The position numbers were made by a program, and so were the translations under genes. From positions 1 through 64,000 of the forward strand of contig JBJHCZ010000004.1 of assembly GCA_050486285.1 (NCBI GenBank): a stretch of 64,000 nt of DNA. The letters are read 5' to 3'. The DNA comes from JAITWN01 sp050486285. Its GTDB lineage: Bacteria; Pseudomonadota; Gammaproteobacteria; SZUA-140. Each line of letters begins with the position of its first letter. Position 1 is the stretch's first letter. This document shows, piece by piece, positions 31,250-39,954 of this stretch. Below the pieces are notes generated by a model that did no database searches, was not told where the DNA came from, and worked only from the letters and a program-made list of their open reading frames with translations.

Positions 31250-32412
31250 ACATCCTCTACCATCACCGCACACGTGCCGAAGACGCCCAGGGGATTCATA
31301 TCCGCGCCCTGTGCGAGGCCTTCGAATCGCTCGGCCACCGGGTCAGGGTCGTTGGTCCGGTCGATCCGGCGCGGCGCGGCGCGAGCAAGCCCGCGGCCGC
31401 CGCCGCGAGGGAATCCGAGGGCGCTCACCTGTTCGGTTTTGCGGTGCCGCCGTGGTTGTATGAAATGCTGGCGATGCTGTACAACATCCCGGCCTTCGCG
31501 GTGCTGGTCTTCTATCTGTGGCGCTATCGTCCGGTAATGGTCTACGAGCGTTACGCCCTGTTCAACGTCTCCGGCCGGCTGGCCACCGCCATGTTCAGGG
31601 TGCCGTTCGTGCTCGAGGTCAATGCGCCCCTGAGCCTCGAACTCGAGCAGCATGGAGGATTGGTCTTTCGCGGCATCGCCCAGCGCGTCGAGGATTGGCT
31701 ATGCCGGAGCGCGACCCGCACCGTCGTGGTGTCCGAGGCGATGGCAGGGATCTTCCGCGAGCGCGGCGTACCCGGCGAGCGCCTGATGGTAGTGCCCAAC
31801 GGCGTCGACCGCGGCCACTTCAACCCGCGCGTCGATGGCGGTCGCCTGCGCTCGTTGCTGCATCTCGAACAGCGAGTGGTGATCGGCTTCGTTGGCTGGG
31901 TCCGACCCTGGCACGGCGTCGACCGGCTGATAGAAGCGGTCGCGGCGCTGGCCCCGGAGGCCCCTGAGCTGACGGCCATGATCGTCGGCGATGGCCCGGC
32001 ATTGCCGGGTCTGCGCGCGCTCGCGCAACGCCTCGGCATCGCCGACCGCGTCATATTCACCGGCGCCGTCGCGCAGCACGAAGTGCCCGAGTACCTCGCG
32101 GCGATGGATGTCACCGTGCAGCCGGATGTCACCGCCTATGCCTCGCCGATCAAGCTGTTCGAGTATCTCGCGCTCGGCAAGGCGATCGTCGCGCCGCGGC
32201 GCCCGAACATCGAGGAGGTTGTCGAAGACGGGCGGCAGGCGCTGCTGTTCACGCCCGGAGAGACGAGCGAGCTCACTGGCGCGATCCGCTGTCTCTATCG
32301 AGATCGCGCGCTGCGCGACAGCCTCGGGGCCGCGGCCTACCGTCTGTCGGAGGAGCGCGGCTATTATTGGGATGCCAACGCCCGGCGCGTTCTCCAGGCG
32401 GTGGGGTTGTGA
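31246..32412 (+). CDS. Glycosyltransferase, GT4 family
   Basis: A 388-residue GT-B glycosyltransferase (MNILYHHRTRAEDAQGIHI). The acceptor half has VNAPLSLELEQHGG and the hinge VPNGVDRGHFNPR; the donor half has IGFVGWVRPWHGVDRLI and YASPIKLFEYLALGKAIVAP, the C-terminal EX7E variant. The ATG overlaps the ligase stop. It probably adds a sugar to the lipid-linked repeat unit; specificity is unknown. Confidence 0.92.
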   Translation: MNILYHHRTRAEDAQGIHIRALCEAFESLGHRVRVVGPVDPARRGASKPAAAAARESEGAHLFGFAVPPWLYEMLAMLYNIPAFAVLVFYLWRYRPVMVYERYALFNVSGRLATAMFRVPFVLEVNAPLSLELEQHGGLVFRGIAQRVEDWLCRSATRTVVVSEAMAGIFRERGVPGERLMVVPNGVDRGHFNPRVDGGRLRSLLHLEQRVVIGFVGWVRPWHGVDRLIEAVAALAPEAPELTAMIVGDGPALPGLRALAQRLGIADRVIFTGAVAQHEVPEYLAAMDVTVQPDVTAYASPIKLFEYLALGKAIVAPRRPNIEEVVEDGRQALLFTPGETSELTGAIRCLYRDRALRDSLGAAAYRLSEERGYYWDANARRVLQAVGL

Positions 32413-33692
32413 GCGCCGTCGTCGAATCGCGCGCGGACGACCACGGCGGCCGGGCCCGCGGCGCAACCGATGCCGGCGCGGGACCTCGTGTCCTCGTCCT
32501 CAGTCTGCTGTATCCCCATGCCGGCCAGCCGCGGGCCGGTTTGTTCGTGCGCGAGCGGATGGCACGTGTTGCCCGCGAACTACCGCTGATGGTGGTCAGT
32601 CCCGCGCCGTGGTTTCCGTTCCAGGGATTGCTGCGGCGGTGGCGACCGCACTTCAGGCCGCCGGCGCCGCGCCGCGAGCGGCAGGACGGTATAGAGGTCA
32701 TGATGCCGAGGTTTTTCTCGGTGCCTGGCCTGTTCAAACAATGGGACGGTCTGTTGCTCGCGCTCGCCTGCGCATGGCCGCTGTGGCGCCTGCGGCGCCG
32801 CTTTCGCTTCGACGTCATTGATGCCCACTTCGCCTATCCCGACGGCTATGCGGCGACGCTGCTCGGGCGCTGGTTCGGCGTTCCGGTGACTATCACGCTG
32901 CGTGGCACAGAGTCCCGACTTGCGGCGGAGGCCGGGGGGCATCGCCGCAGGATCTCTATCGCGCTGCGTCGCGCAGCGCATGTATTCACCGTGTCCGGAT
33001 CCCTGCGCGAGCTGGCGCTGTCGCTCGGCGCGGAGCCGGAGCGGGTGACGGTCGTCCCGAACGGAGTTGATACTGACCGCTTTGCACCGTTGCCCCTGGC
33101 GGAAGCCCGCCGGCTGCTCGGCCTTCCGCCAGCGGCGCCGGTGCTGGTATCCGTCGGCACACTGGTGGAGCGCAAGGGATTCCACAGGGTCATAGACCTG
33201 TTGCCGGCGCTTCGTCGCGAGCATCCCGACCTTGCTTTTCTTGTCGTCGGCGGGTCCGGGCCCGAAGGCGACTGGAGCGAGCGACTCCGGCGGCAGGTTC
33301 GCGACCTCGGTCTCGGCGACTGCGTGCATTTTCTCGGGCATGTGCCACCGGAGCGCCTGCATGTGCCCCTGTCGGCGGCGGACGTATTCGTGCTGGCCAC
33401 GCGCAACGAAGGCTGGGCCAACGTCTTTCTTGAGGCGATGGCCTGCGGACTACCGGTCGTCACCACCGACCGCGGCGGTAATCGCGAGGTCGTTACCGAC
33501 GAGACGCTCGGCACGGTCGTTCCGTTCGACGATCCGCACGCGCTGCGTGATGCGCTCGGTGACGCCCTCGGCCGCAAGTGGGACCGAGACCTGATACGGC
33601 GCCATGCGCGGGCAAACGGGTGGGACAGCCGTATTGATGTGCTGGTCCGGACCTTTCGCGCGATCGCCGGCGCGCAGGCGCGACCACAATGA
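32409..33692 (+). CDS. Glycosyltransferase, GT4 family (GTG start)
   Basis: A 427-residue GT4 glycosyltransferase. GTG at 32409 overlaps the previous TGA (GTGA) and is preferred over the longer frame. After a disordered start of about 30 residues it shows VLSLLYPHAGQPRAGLFVRERM, IDAHFAYPDGYAATLLGR, VPNGVDTDRFAP, and the donor site TRNEGWANVFLEAMACGLPVV. It is the fourth glycosyltransferase of the locus, followed by the flippase. Confidence 0.92.
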   Translation: MSAVVESRADDHGGRARGATDAGAGPRVLVLSLLYPHAGQPRAGLFVRERMARVARELPLMVVSPAPWFPFQGLLRRWRPHFRPPAPRRERQDGIEVMMPRFFSVPGLFKQWDGLLLALACAWPLWRLRRRFRFDVIDAHFAYPDGYAATLLGRWFGVPVTITLRGTESRLAAEAGGHRRRISIALRRAAHVFTVSGSLRELALSLGAEPERVTVVPNGVDTDRFAPLPLAEARRLLGLPPAAPVLVSVGTLVERKGFHRVIDLLPALRREHPDLAFLVVGGSGPEGDWSERLRRQVRDLGLGDCVHFLGHVPPERLHVPLSAADVFVLATRNEGWANVFLEAMACGLPVVTTDRGGNREVVTDETLGTVVPFDDPHALRDALGDALGRKWDRDLIRRHARANGWDSRIDVLVRTFRAIAGAQARPQ

Positions 33693-33741
33693 TGCGCTCG
33701 CCACCCAAGGGGCGAAGGGACAACGCCGGGAGATCGCAGCG

Positions 33742-35184
33742 ATGGATCATTTGAGGTCCAGGGTGTTGCGTGCGCTGCGCTGGAGCGCGGCTGCCAAGCT
33801 GATCGGCCAGGTAATGACCTGGACGGTCACCATCATCGTGATCCGCCTGCTCGAGCCGAAGGACTACGGCATCATCGCGATGGCCCTGATCTTCAAGGAC
33901 GTCATGATGATGTTCAACGAAATGGGGCTCGGCGCCGCGCTGATCCAGCGCACGACCGTCAGCCGCCATCTGCTGCGCCAGACCCTGACCCTGGTGCTGC
34001 TCGGCAATATCCTGTTTGCCCTGATCATGTTCTTCGGCGCCTGGCCGGCGGCACAGTTTTTCGGGGAGCCGGCGCTGGTGCCGGTGATGCAGGTGCTGGC
34101 GATCCAGTTCATCATCGGCGCCTTCGAGGCGATACCGGTCGCGATGATGGAGCGCGAACTGGATCTGAAGAGAAAATCGATCGTATTCCTGACCGCCCAG
34201 GTCGCGGCAAGCGTGGTCACGCTGGCGTTCGCGTGGCATGGATTCGGGGTCTGGTCGCTGGTCTGGGGCAGTCTTGCCGGAGCGGTCGTGCGCTCGGTGC
34301 TCAGCAATTTCGCCAGGCCATGCCCGCTGGTGCCGTCGTTCGATCTGCGCGGAATGAGAGAGCTGCTGTCCTTTGGCGGCCTGGTCAGCATCGAACGCCT
34401 GCTCTGGTACTTTTCGAACCGCGCCGACATCTTCATCGTCGGTCGCCTCATGGGCACGCGATCGCTCGGCATCTACTCGGTGGCGATGGAGTTGTCGACG
34501 CTGATCATGACCAAGACCGGTGAAATCCTGTATACGGTCTCATTTCCCGCGTTCTCGAGCATCAAGCACGATCTCACCCAGGTCTCCCTGTATTTCATGA
34601 AGGCCGTTCGTATAATGAGCTTTGCGGCCTTCCCGCTGTTCTGGGGTCTGTCGGCGGTCGCGCCGGAGACAGTCCAGCTGCTGCTTGGAGAAAAATGGGA
34701 GGAGGCCGGACCGATCCTCCAGCTGCTGTGCCTGATCGTTCCGCTGCGCATGCTGGTGAATCTGCTGCCGCCTGTATTGCAGGGCATCGGCCGTCCCGGG
34801 CGCAGTGTCATGAATCTAATTTATGCGATCCTCCTGTTGCCCGTTGCGTTCTGGGTCGGCGCGGACAACGGCGGCTTGATCGGTGTCTGCATCGCCTGGC
34901 TGGCAATGTATCCCCTGGTGATGCTGCTGATGTTGCGCAACGCGCTGCCGCTGATCGGCCTGCCGATTCGTACCTTCGCGATTGCGCTGCTGCCTTCGCT
35001 TTCCGGTGCCGTAGCGATGTATGCGGCGGTATGGCTCGCGCGCGGTCTGCTTCCTGACGCGCTGCCGCTGGCGCTGACGCTGGCGGCGCTGGTCGCAGTC
35101 GGTGTGGTGGTTTATGCGATCTGCGCCTGGTTGCTGAATCGCGCAGTCGTAGAAGAGGTGCTGGACCTGCTGAGGCGAGGTTGA
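33742..35184 (+). CDS. Polysaccharide flippase (Wzx / RfbX-like, Polysacc_synt family)
   Basis: A 480-residue multi-spanning membrane protein with about 14 helices, starting MDHLRSRVLRALRWSAAAK (ATG 33742, weak GGGAGA site upstream). TIIVIRLLEPKDYGIIAMALIFKD is the characteristic first hairpin of O-antigen and EPS flippases of the MOP superfamily. It should move the undecaprenyl-linked repeat unit across the inner membrane for polymerisation. No Wzy polymerase gene is recognisable nearby. It appears to end the main EPS operon, with 163 bp following before the next gene. Confidence 0.92.
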   Translation: MDHLRSRVLRALRWSAAAKLIGQVMTWTVTIIVIRLLEPKDYGIIAMALIFKDVMMMFNEMGLGAALIQRTTVSRHLLRQTLTLVLLGNILFALIMFFGAWPAAQFFGEPALVPVMQVLAIQFIIGAFEAIPVAMMERELDLKRKSIVFLTAQVAASVVTLAFAWHGFGVWSLVWGSLAGAVVRSVLSNFARPCPLVPSFDLRGMRELLSFGGLVSIERLLWYFSNRADIFIVGRLMGTRSLGIYSVAMELSTLIMTKTGEILYTVSFPAFSSIKHDLTQVSLYFMKAVRIMSFAAFPLFWGLSAVAPETVQLLLGEKWEEAGPILQLLCLIVPLRMLVNLLPPVLQGIGRPGRSVMNLIYAILLLPVAFWVGADNGGLIGVCIAWLAMYPLVMLLMLRNALPLIGLPIRTFAIALLPSLSGAVAMYAAVWLARGLLPDALPLALTLAALVAVGVVVYAICAWLLNRAVVEEVLDLLRRG

Positions 35185-35347
35185 GGGCCGGCAGCGATTC
35201 GACCCGGAAGTGTGCCTGTGTTCACATAGTTGCGGGCGGATCCGCCGTTACATTGTGCGGACCGCAACCATTTGCGTGTTGCCGTCGTCATGACAGGGAC
35301 TATCGTCACCGGCCCCTGAGCGGGCCGTTACTGAACAGATCCGGATA

Positions 35348-37699
35348 ATGTCGCACTCAGAAAGCACAGAATACCGACCTGAAGCTGCAGGCTACGGTCG
35401 TGGCATCGCCTCGCTCCTCACGTTCCTGCTGTGCCTGGCATCGGCCACAGCACAGTCCGCGGTCATCCAGGCGAACCCGTCGAACTATCGTTCACTGATC
35501 GGCGGACTGGGCCCCGGGGATACCCTGGTCCTTGCCCCCGGCGCCTATGCGGGCCTGACGATCAGCGGCAAGCACGGCGCGCCGGGTAATCCGATCATCA
35601 TTACCGGCCCCGAGTCCGGCGAGCCGGCGGTCATTACCGGGCGCGCCTGCTGCAACACGATTCAGATAGAAAATTCGAGCCATGTCGAGGTCCGCCACCT
35701 GACCGTCGACGCCCTTGGCATAGATGGCATCGACGGAGTGAACGGACGGGGCGTCACCCACTACATCACGATCGCCCATCTGCGCTTCCTCAGGCACGAT
35801 TTCGACCAGCAGACCAACGCGATCTCGACCAAGGGTCCGGCATGGAACTGGACGATCCGCGACAACGTCATCGACGGCGCCGGGACCGGGATCTATCTCG
35901 GAGATTCCAACGGCGGTCAGCCGTTCGTCAACGGCATCATCGAGCGCAACCTGATCTTCAACACGATCGGCTACAACATGCAGATCAAGCATCAGAACCC
36001 GCGTCCGACCAACCTCGGCATGCCGTCCGGGGACAGCCGCACGATCATCCGTCACAACGTCTTCAGCAAGTCGGCCGGCAATTCCTCGACCGGCGGCAAC
36101 GCCCGTCCCAACCTGCTGGTCGGCCATTTTCCGCTGTCCGGCGCCGGCGTGAACGATATCTACGAAATCTACGGCAATTTCTTCTACCAGAATCCGACCG
36201 AGGCGCTGTTCCAGGGCGAGGGCAACATCGCGATGTACTCGAACCTGATGGTCAACGACTTCGGCAGCGCGATCCATGTGCAGCCGCACAACGACGTGCC
36301 GAGGCGCGTGTTGATCTTCCGCAATACCATCGTCGCCTCGGGCAACGGGATCCGTGTCAGCGGCGGCGCGGCCGGGTATGAGCGCAGGGTGGCAGGCAAC
36401 GCGGTGTTCGCCGCCACGCCGATCAGCGCACCGGACAATTCCGCCAACGTCACCGGCCCGCGTTCGTCGGCGCCGAACTTCCTCGTCGCCCCGTTCGCGG
36501 CGCCGGGCGCGCTCGACCTGTATCCGCGTGACGGCGCGCTCGGTGGCGCGGCCTTCGATACCGCCTTCCTGCAGGGGCTCACCGACGCCGGGCTCGATTT
36601 CGACGGCCGCGCGCAGCCGGCGGGTCAGCGCGGCGCGTATGCCGCGGACGCAGGCGGACCGGCCTGGCCGCTCGTCCTCGCCATCAAGGGCAGCGGCGCG
36701 ACCGGCCAGAATCCCGATTCTGATCCCGATCCCGATCCAGGCCCCGACCCGGATCCCGTGCCGCCGCCCGAATACAAGCCGGAGCTTTCTGCGCCCGGCA
36801 ACCAGCCGAGCGGCGCCGCGTCGGTCCCGGGCCCTGCCTACGCCGGCGCCGACGGCAGGAGTCTGGCGGCGTCGTGGTGGCAGGTCTTCGATGTCGGCAA
36901 CAACCGGCAGGTCTACGGGCGCCGGCTGGCCGCGAGGCAGGATCTGCGGCTGCCGGTCGGCGTGCTCGACGCCGGCAGGAGCTATCGTGTCCGCGTGCGT
37001 CACGAGAATGATCTGCAGCAGCTGTCGGCGTGGTCGGACTTCAGGCAGTTCGCGGCGGAGCAGTGGAACGACGCCGACAATGACGGCACGCATGATTTCT
37101 ACCAGGACGGCACTCAGGTCGTCGATGATCGCTGCCGCCTGCGCCATCCGTCCGGCGGCGCCCTGGAAATGATGACGCTGACTCCGTCGAGCAGAATACG
37201 TTGCCGGACCCTGACCGAGGCCGCGGAAGTCGCCGCTGCCACCGGTGTGACGTTCACGGCGAACAATGCCGCACCTTACGGCTTCGCCGCTTTCAGGGTC
37301 GACGGCCTGCCGGTCGGTGGAGCCACGCCGGCGGCGCTGTCCGTGCTGCTCGATCTGCCCCGTGAACTCGACGGCGGCGGCAGTTGGTACGAGTTCGATC
37401 GCGCGGCCGGTGCGCTGACCAACGCCACGCCGCATGTGACCGGACTGGCCGCCGGCTCCCGCCAGGTCATGGTGTCCTTCGTCGATGGCGGCAGGGGCGA
37501 CGCCGACGGGGTCGTCAACGGCAGCATCGTCGCCGAGGGTGGTCTCGTGATCTCCGGGGTGACGGGTGGCACCGGTGGTGTTCAGACTGGTGGACCTTCC
37601 GGCGACGATGGCGGCGCAGGCGCTGCCGGCCCGGTCGAGGCGCTGCTTCTGTCCGTCGCGCTCTGCTGGCTCTGCGCTGCCTCGGCTCGCCGGGGCTGA
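35348..37699 (+). CDS. Secreted right-handed beta-helix protein with choice-of-anchor-like domain and C-terminal sorting signal
   Basis: A 783-residue exported protein. The signal peptide SLLTFLLCLASATAQSA is followed by a beta-helix region (about residues 40-430: GPGDTLVLAPGAYAGLTI, then repeated N-x-I/V turns) as in polysaccharide lyases and epimerases. A Pro-Asp linker (PDSDPDPDPGPDPDPVPPP), a fibronectin-like part, and a choice-of-anchor-U-like domain (about 600-735) follow. The C-terminus is Gly-rich, then a hydrophobic stretch, then RRG, resembling GlyGly-CTERM-type signals; no PEP motif is present. It may modify or cleave the EPS at the surface. The helix call is firm; enzyme activity is inferred. 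Confidence 0.8.
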   Translation: MSHSESTEYRPEAAGYGRGIASLLTFLLCLASATAQSAVIQANPSNYRSLIGGLGPGDTLVLAPGAYAGLTISGKHGAPGNPIIITGPESGEPAVITGRACCNTIQIENSSHVEVRHLTVDALGIDGIDGVNGRGVTHYITIAHLRFLRHDFDQQTNAISTKGPAWNWTIRDNVIDGAGTGIYLGDSNGGQPFVNGIIERNLIFNTIGYNMQIKHQNPRPTNLGMPSGDSRTIIRHNVFSKSAGNSSTGGNARPNLLVGHFPLSGAGVNDIYEIYGNFFYQNPTEALFQGEGNIAMYSNLMVNDFGSAIHVQPHNDVPRRVLIFRNTIVASGNGIRVSGGAAGYERRVAGNAVFAATPISAPDNSANVTGPRSSAPNFLVAPFAAPGALDLYPRDGALGGAAFDTAFLQGLTDAGLDFDGRAQPAGQRGAYAADAGGPAWPLVLAIKGSGATGQNPDSDPDPDPGPDPDPVPPPEYKPELSAPGNQPSGAASVPGPAYAGADGRSLAASWWQVFDVGNNRQVYGRRLAARQDLRLPVGVLDAGRSYRVRVRHENDLQQLSAWSDFRQFAAEQWNDADNDGTHDFYQDGTQVVDDRCRLRHPSGGALEMMTLTPSSRIRCRTLTEAAEVAAATGVTFTANNAAPYGFAAFRVDGLPVGGATPAALSVLLDLPRELDGGGSWYEFDRAAGALTNATPHVTGLAAGSRQVMVSFVDGGRGDADGVVNGSIVAEGGLVISGVTGGTGGVQTGGPSGDDGGAGAAGPVEALLLSVALCWLCAASARRG

Positions 37700-37766
37700 G
37701 CCCCTCCTTTACCGATCTCGTTCCGCCGCTGCCAGCCTTCAAGCTGGCGTCTCTCCGGGCCGCTAT

Positions 37767-37910
37767 TTAACAGGCTGTTGAAAAAGCCCGGCGGGTTTGC
37801 GCAGCGAAGTCAAGCGCAGCCTCGCCGGAGCCCGAAGGGTGCCGCGCAGCGGCAGTGAGGCGAGCCATTCGCGGAGAAAAACCCGCCGGGCTTTTTCAAC
37901 AGCCTGTTAA
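37767..37910. repeat. 144-bp palindromic intergenic element, copy 1
   Basis: Perfect 32-bp inverted arms (37767-37798 and 37879-37910; outer ends TTAACAGGCTGTTGAAAAAG and its complement) flank an 80-bp core. The core is nearly identical, in opposite orientation, to the core at 50132-50210. The element sits between two plus-strand genes and could act as a terminator or a small mobile repeat (MITE/REP-like). It carries no long open frame and no transposase. Confidence 0.85.
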
Positions 37911-37952
37911 GGCTATAATCACAATTCCCGTCGATTTCCGGATCAATAGAGA

Positions 37953-38768
37953 ATGACGCATCACGAACGGGGGCCGCTGGTGCTCGTCGACGCGCATGTG
38001 CACGTCTATGACGGTTTCGACGTCGCGGCGATGTTCGACGCCGCGCTTGCCCATTTCGGTGCCGAGGCGTCTCGGCGCGGCGCGGAGGTATTCCAGGGGG
38101 TGTTGCTGCTCGCCGAGACCTCACGGCATCACTGGCATCGCGCGCGGCTGGCGGAAGGACCACGGCAGTTTGGCCGATGGCGACTGGCGCCGCATCCCTC
38201 CGGGGACGGTTCGCTGGAGGCGCGCGGCGAGGGTGACGAGACCCTGCTGATCGTCGCCGGCTCGCAGCTGGTCACCGGGGAGCGTCTGGAGGCGCTGGCC
38301 CTGTGCACTGACAGTCGTTTCGACGACGGCCTGCCGATCGATCACGCGTTGGCTCTGATCCGCGATGCCGGCGGCCTGCCGGTGGTGCCGTGGGCGGTCG
38401 GCAAATGGCTGGGTGCACGCGGGCGGGTGGTCAGTCGCCTGATCGAAGAGGGCGGCGCCCCGCTGTTCCTTGGCGACAACAGCGGTCGCCCGGGCGTATG
38501 GCCGACGCCGGCGCAGTTCCGCGCCGCCGCGCGGGCGGGAATCCCCTTGCTGCCGGGTACCGACCCCCTGCCGCTGCCCGGGGAGGAGCACCGCGTCGGC
38601 GGCTTCGGTTTCGCCTGCGCCGCGACGCTTTCCCCGGCGCGTCCCGTCGAGGATCTGAAGCGGCAACTCGCCGCGGCCGGGACCCGACTGTTTCCTTACG
38701 GCAGACTCGAGCGCCCCCTGCGTTTCATCAGGAACCAGGCGGCGCTCAGGATCGCCCGGGCTGACTGA
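37953..38768 (+). CDS. Metal-dependent hydrolase-like protein (VDAHVHVYD motif)
   Basis: A 271-residue protein I cannot place in a characterised family. It opens with LVLVDAHVHVYDGFD, where His15-x-His17 matches the first metal motif of amidohydrolase and PHP enzymes. A second acidic site may be LFLGDNSGRPGVW, and late LLPGTDPLPLPGEEHRVG has an Asp-rich loop. Further histidines occur in RHHWHRAR. No signal peptide is visible. It precedes a glycosyltransferase and a GlpD-like oxidoreductase, which hints at handling a phosphorylated polyol or sugar, but this is conjecture. The DAHVH motif is seen directly; the activity is unproven. Confidence 0.6.
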   Translation: MTHHERGPLVLVDAHVHVYDGFDVAAMFDAALAHFGAEASRRGAEVFQGVLLLAETSRHHWHRARLAEGPRQFGRWRLAPHPSGDGSLEARGEGDETLLIVAGSQLVTGERLEALALCTDSRFDDGLPIDHALALIRDAGGLPVVPWAVGKWLGARGRVVSRLIEEGGAPLFLGDNSGRPGVWPTPAQFRAAARAGIPLLPGTDPLPLPGEEHRVGGFGFACAATLSPARPVEDLKRQLAAAGTRLFPYGRLERPLRFIRNQAALRIARAD

Positions 38769-38793
38769 ACGAACAACTTGCGCCGGTTTCGCG

Positions 38794-39954
38794 ATGAAAG
38801 TCCTGGTTCTTGCTCCCCATCCCTTCTACCAGCAGCGCGGCACCCCGATCGCCGTCGATCTGCTGGTGCGCGCGCTGAGCGAACGCGGCGACCAGGTAGA
38901 CGTACTGACCTTCCACGAGGGCAGCGACCGGGCCTACGAAGGCGTCCGCATCCTGCGCATAGATCCGTGGCCGCGGGTGTCGGGCATACGTCCGGGGCTG
39001 TCGCTGAAAAAAATCTACTGCGACGCCCATCTCTTTTTCCGCTTCGTCGGACTGGTCGCGCGGGGCGGTTATGACCTCGTGCATGCCGTCGAGGAGAGCG
39101 CGTTCATGGCGATGATGGTGTGCCCGCTGGCATCGACGCCGTACGTCTACGACATGGATTCGTCGATGTCGACGCAGATCGTCAACAAGCTCGCATTCCT
39201 GCGCCCGGCGCACGGCATGCTGCGCTTCGTCGAGTCACTGCCGATGCGTTTCGCCGACGCCGTGGTGCCGATGTGCGACGCGCTCGCTCGCGAGGCAGAG
39301 CAGTGCGGCGCGAGGCATGTCACGGTGCTTCGGGACATTTCTCTTGTGCAACCGGATGGCGGCGGGGCCGAGCGGCTCGAGCAGACGTTGCGGCCGTCGG
39401 GGAAGCTGCTGATGTACATCGGCAACCTCGAGTCGTACCAGGGCATAGACCTGATGCTGGAAAGTTTCGCGCTGGTCCGCCGCGATGGACACGAGGCGAC
39501 GCTGGTCGTCATCGGCGGAGTCGACGACGACATCGCGAAGTATCGCGAGATGGCCGCACGGCTCGACGTGGCCGACCGCACGCATTTCCTCGGCCCCCGC
39601 CCGGTCGATGCGCTCGGCGGCTACATGTCGCAGGCGGACATCCTGCTGTCCCCACGCACTGAAGGCGTCAATACACCGATGAAGATCTACAGCTATCTCG
39701 ACTCGGGCGTGCCGGTGCTGGCGACTGACCTGCCGACCCATACGCAGGTGATGAACGGGGATGTCGCGATGCTGGCGCCGCCGGGGAGGGACGCCTTTGC
39801 CGCGGCGATGATCCGTCTGATCGAGGACCGCGAGCTCGGCGAACGACTCGCGGGCTCGGCAAGGGAACTGATCCGGCGCGAGTACAGCTATGAGTCGTTC
39901 AAGCGCACATTATACGGCATCTATGAACTTATCGAGCGACAATCCCGGTCCTGA
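38794..39954 (+). CDS. Glycosyltransferase, GT4 family
   Basis: A 386-residue GT-B enzyme starting MKVLVLAPHPFYQQRGTPIA, a nucleotide-free N-terminal pocket common in EPS and lipid-linked glycosyltransferases. The donor half shows LLMYIGNLESYQGIDLMLE, HFLGPRPVDALGGYMSQADILLSPR and the EX-type region TEGVNTPMKIYSYLDSGVPV. It begins 25 bases after the hydrolase-like gene, and the following oxidoreductase overlaps its end, so the three form one unit. Confidence 0.9.
   Translation: MKVLVLAPHPFYQQRGTPIAVDLLVRALSERGDQVDVLTFHEGSDRAYEGVRILRIDPWPRVSGIRPGLSLKKIYCDAHLFFRFVGLVARGGYDLVHAVEESAFMAMMVCPLASTPYVYDMDSSMSTQIVNKLAFLRPAHGMLRFVESLPMRFADAVVPMCDALAREAEQCGARHVTVLRDISLVQPDGGGAERLEQTLRPSGKLLMYIGNLESYQGIDLMLESFALVRRDGHEATLVVIGGVDDDIAKYREMAARLDVADRTHFLGPRPVDALGGYMSQADILLSPRTEGVNTPMKIYSYLDSGVPVLATDLPTHTQVMNGDVAMLAPPGRDAFAAAMIRLIEDRELGERLAGSARELIRREYSYESFKRTLYGIYELIERQSRS

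Noticed and set aside
35348..37699. Beta-helix protein as a PEP-CTERM substrate
   Set aside because: The C-terminus has a hydrophobic and basic tail but no PEP motif, so it was called only as a GlyGly-like or unknown sorting signal.
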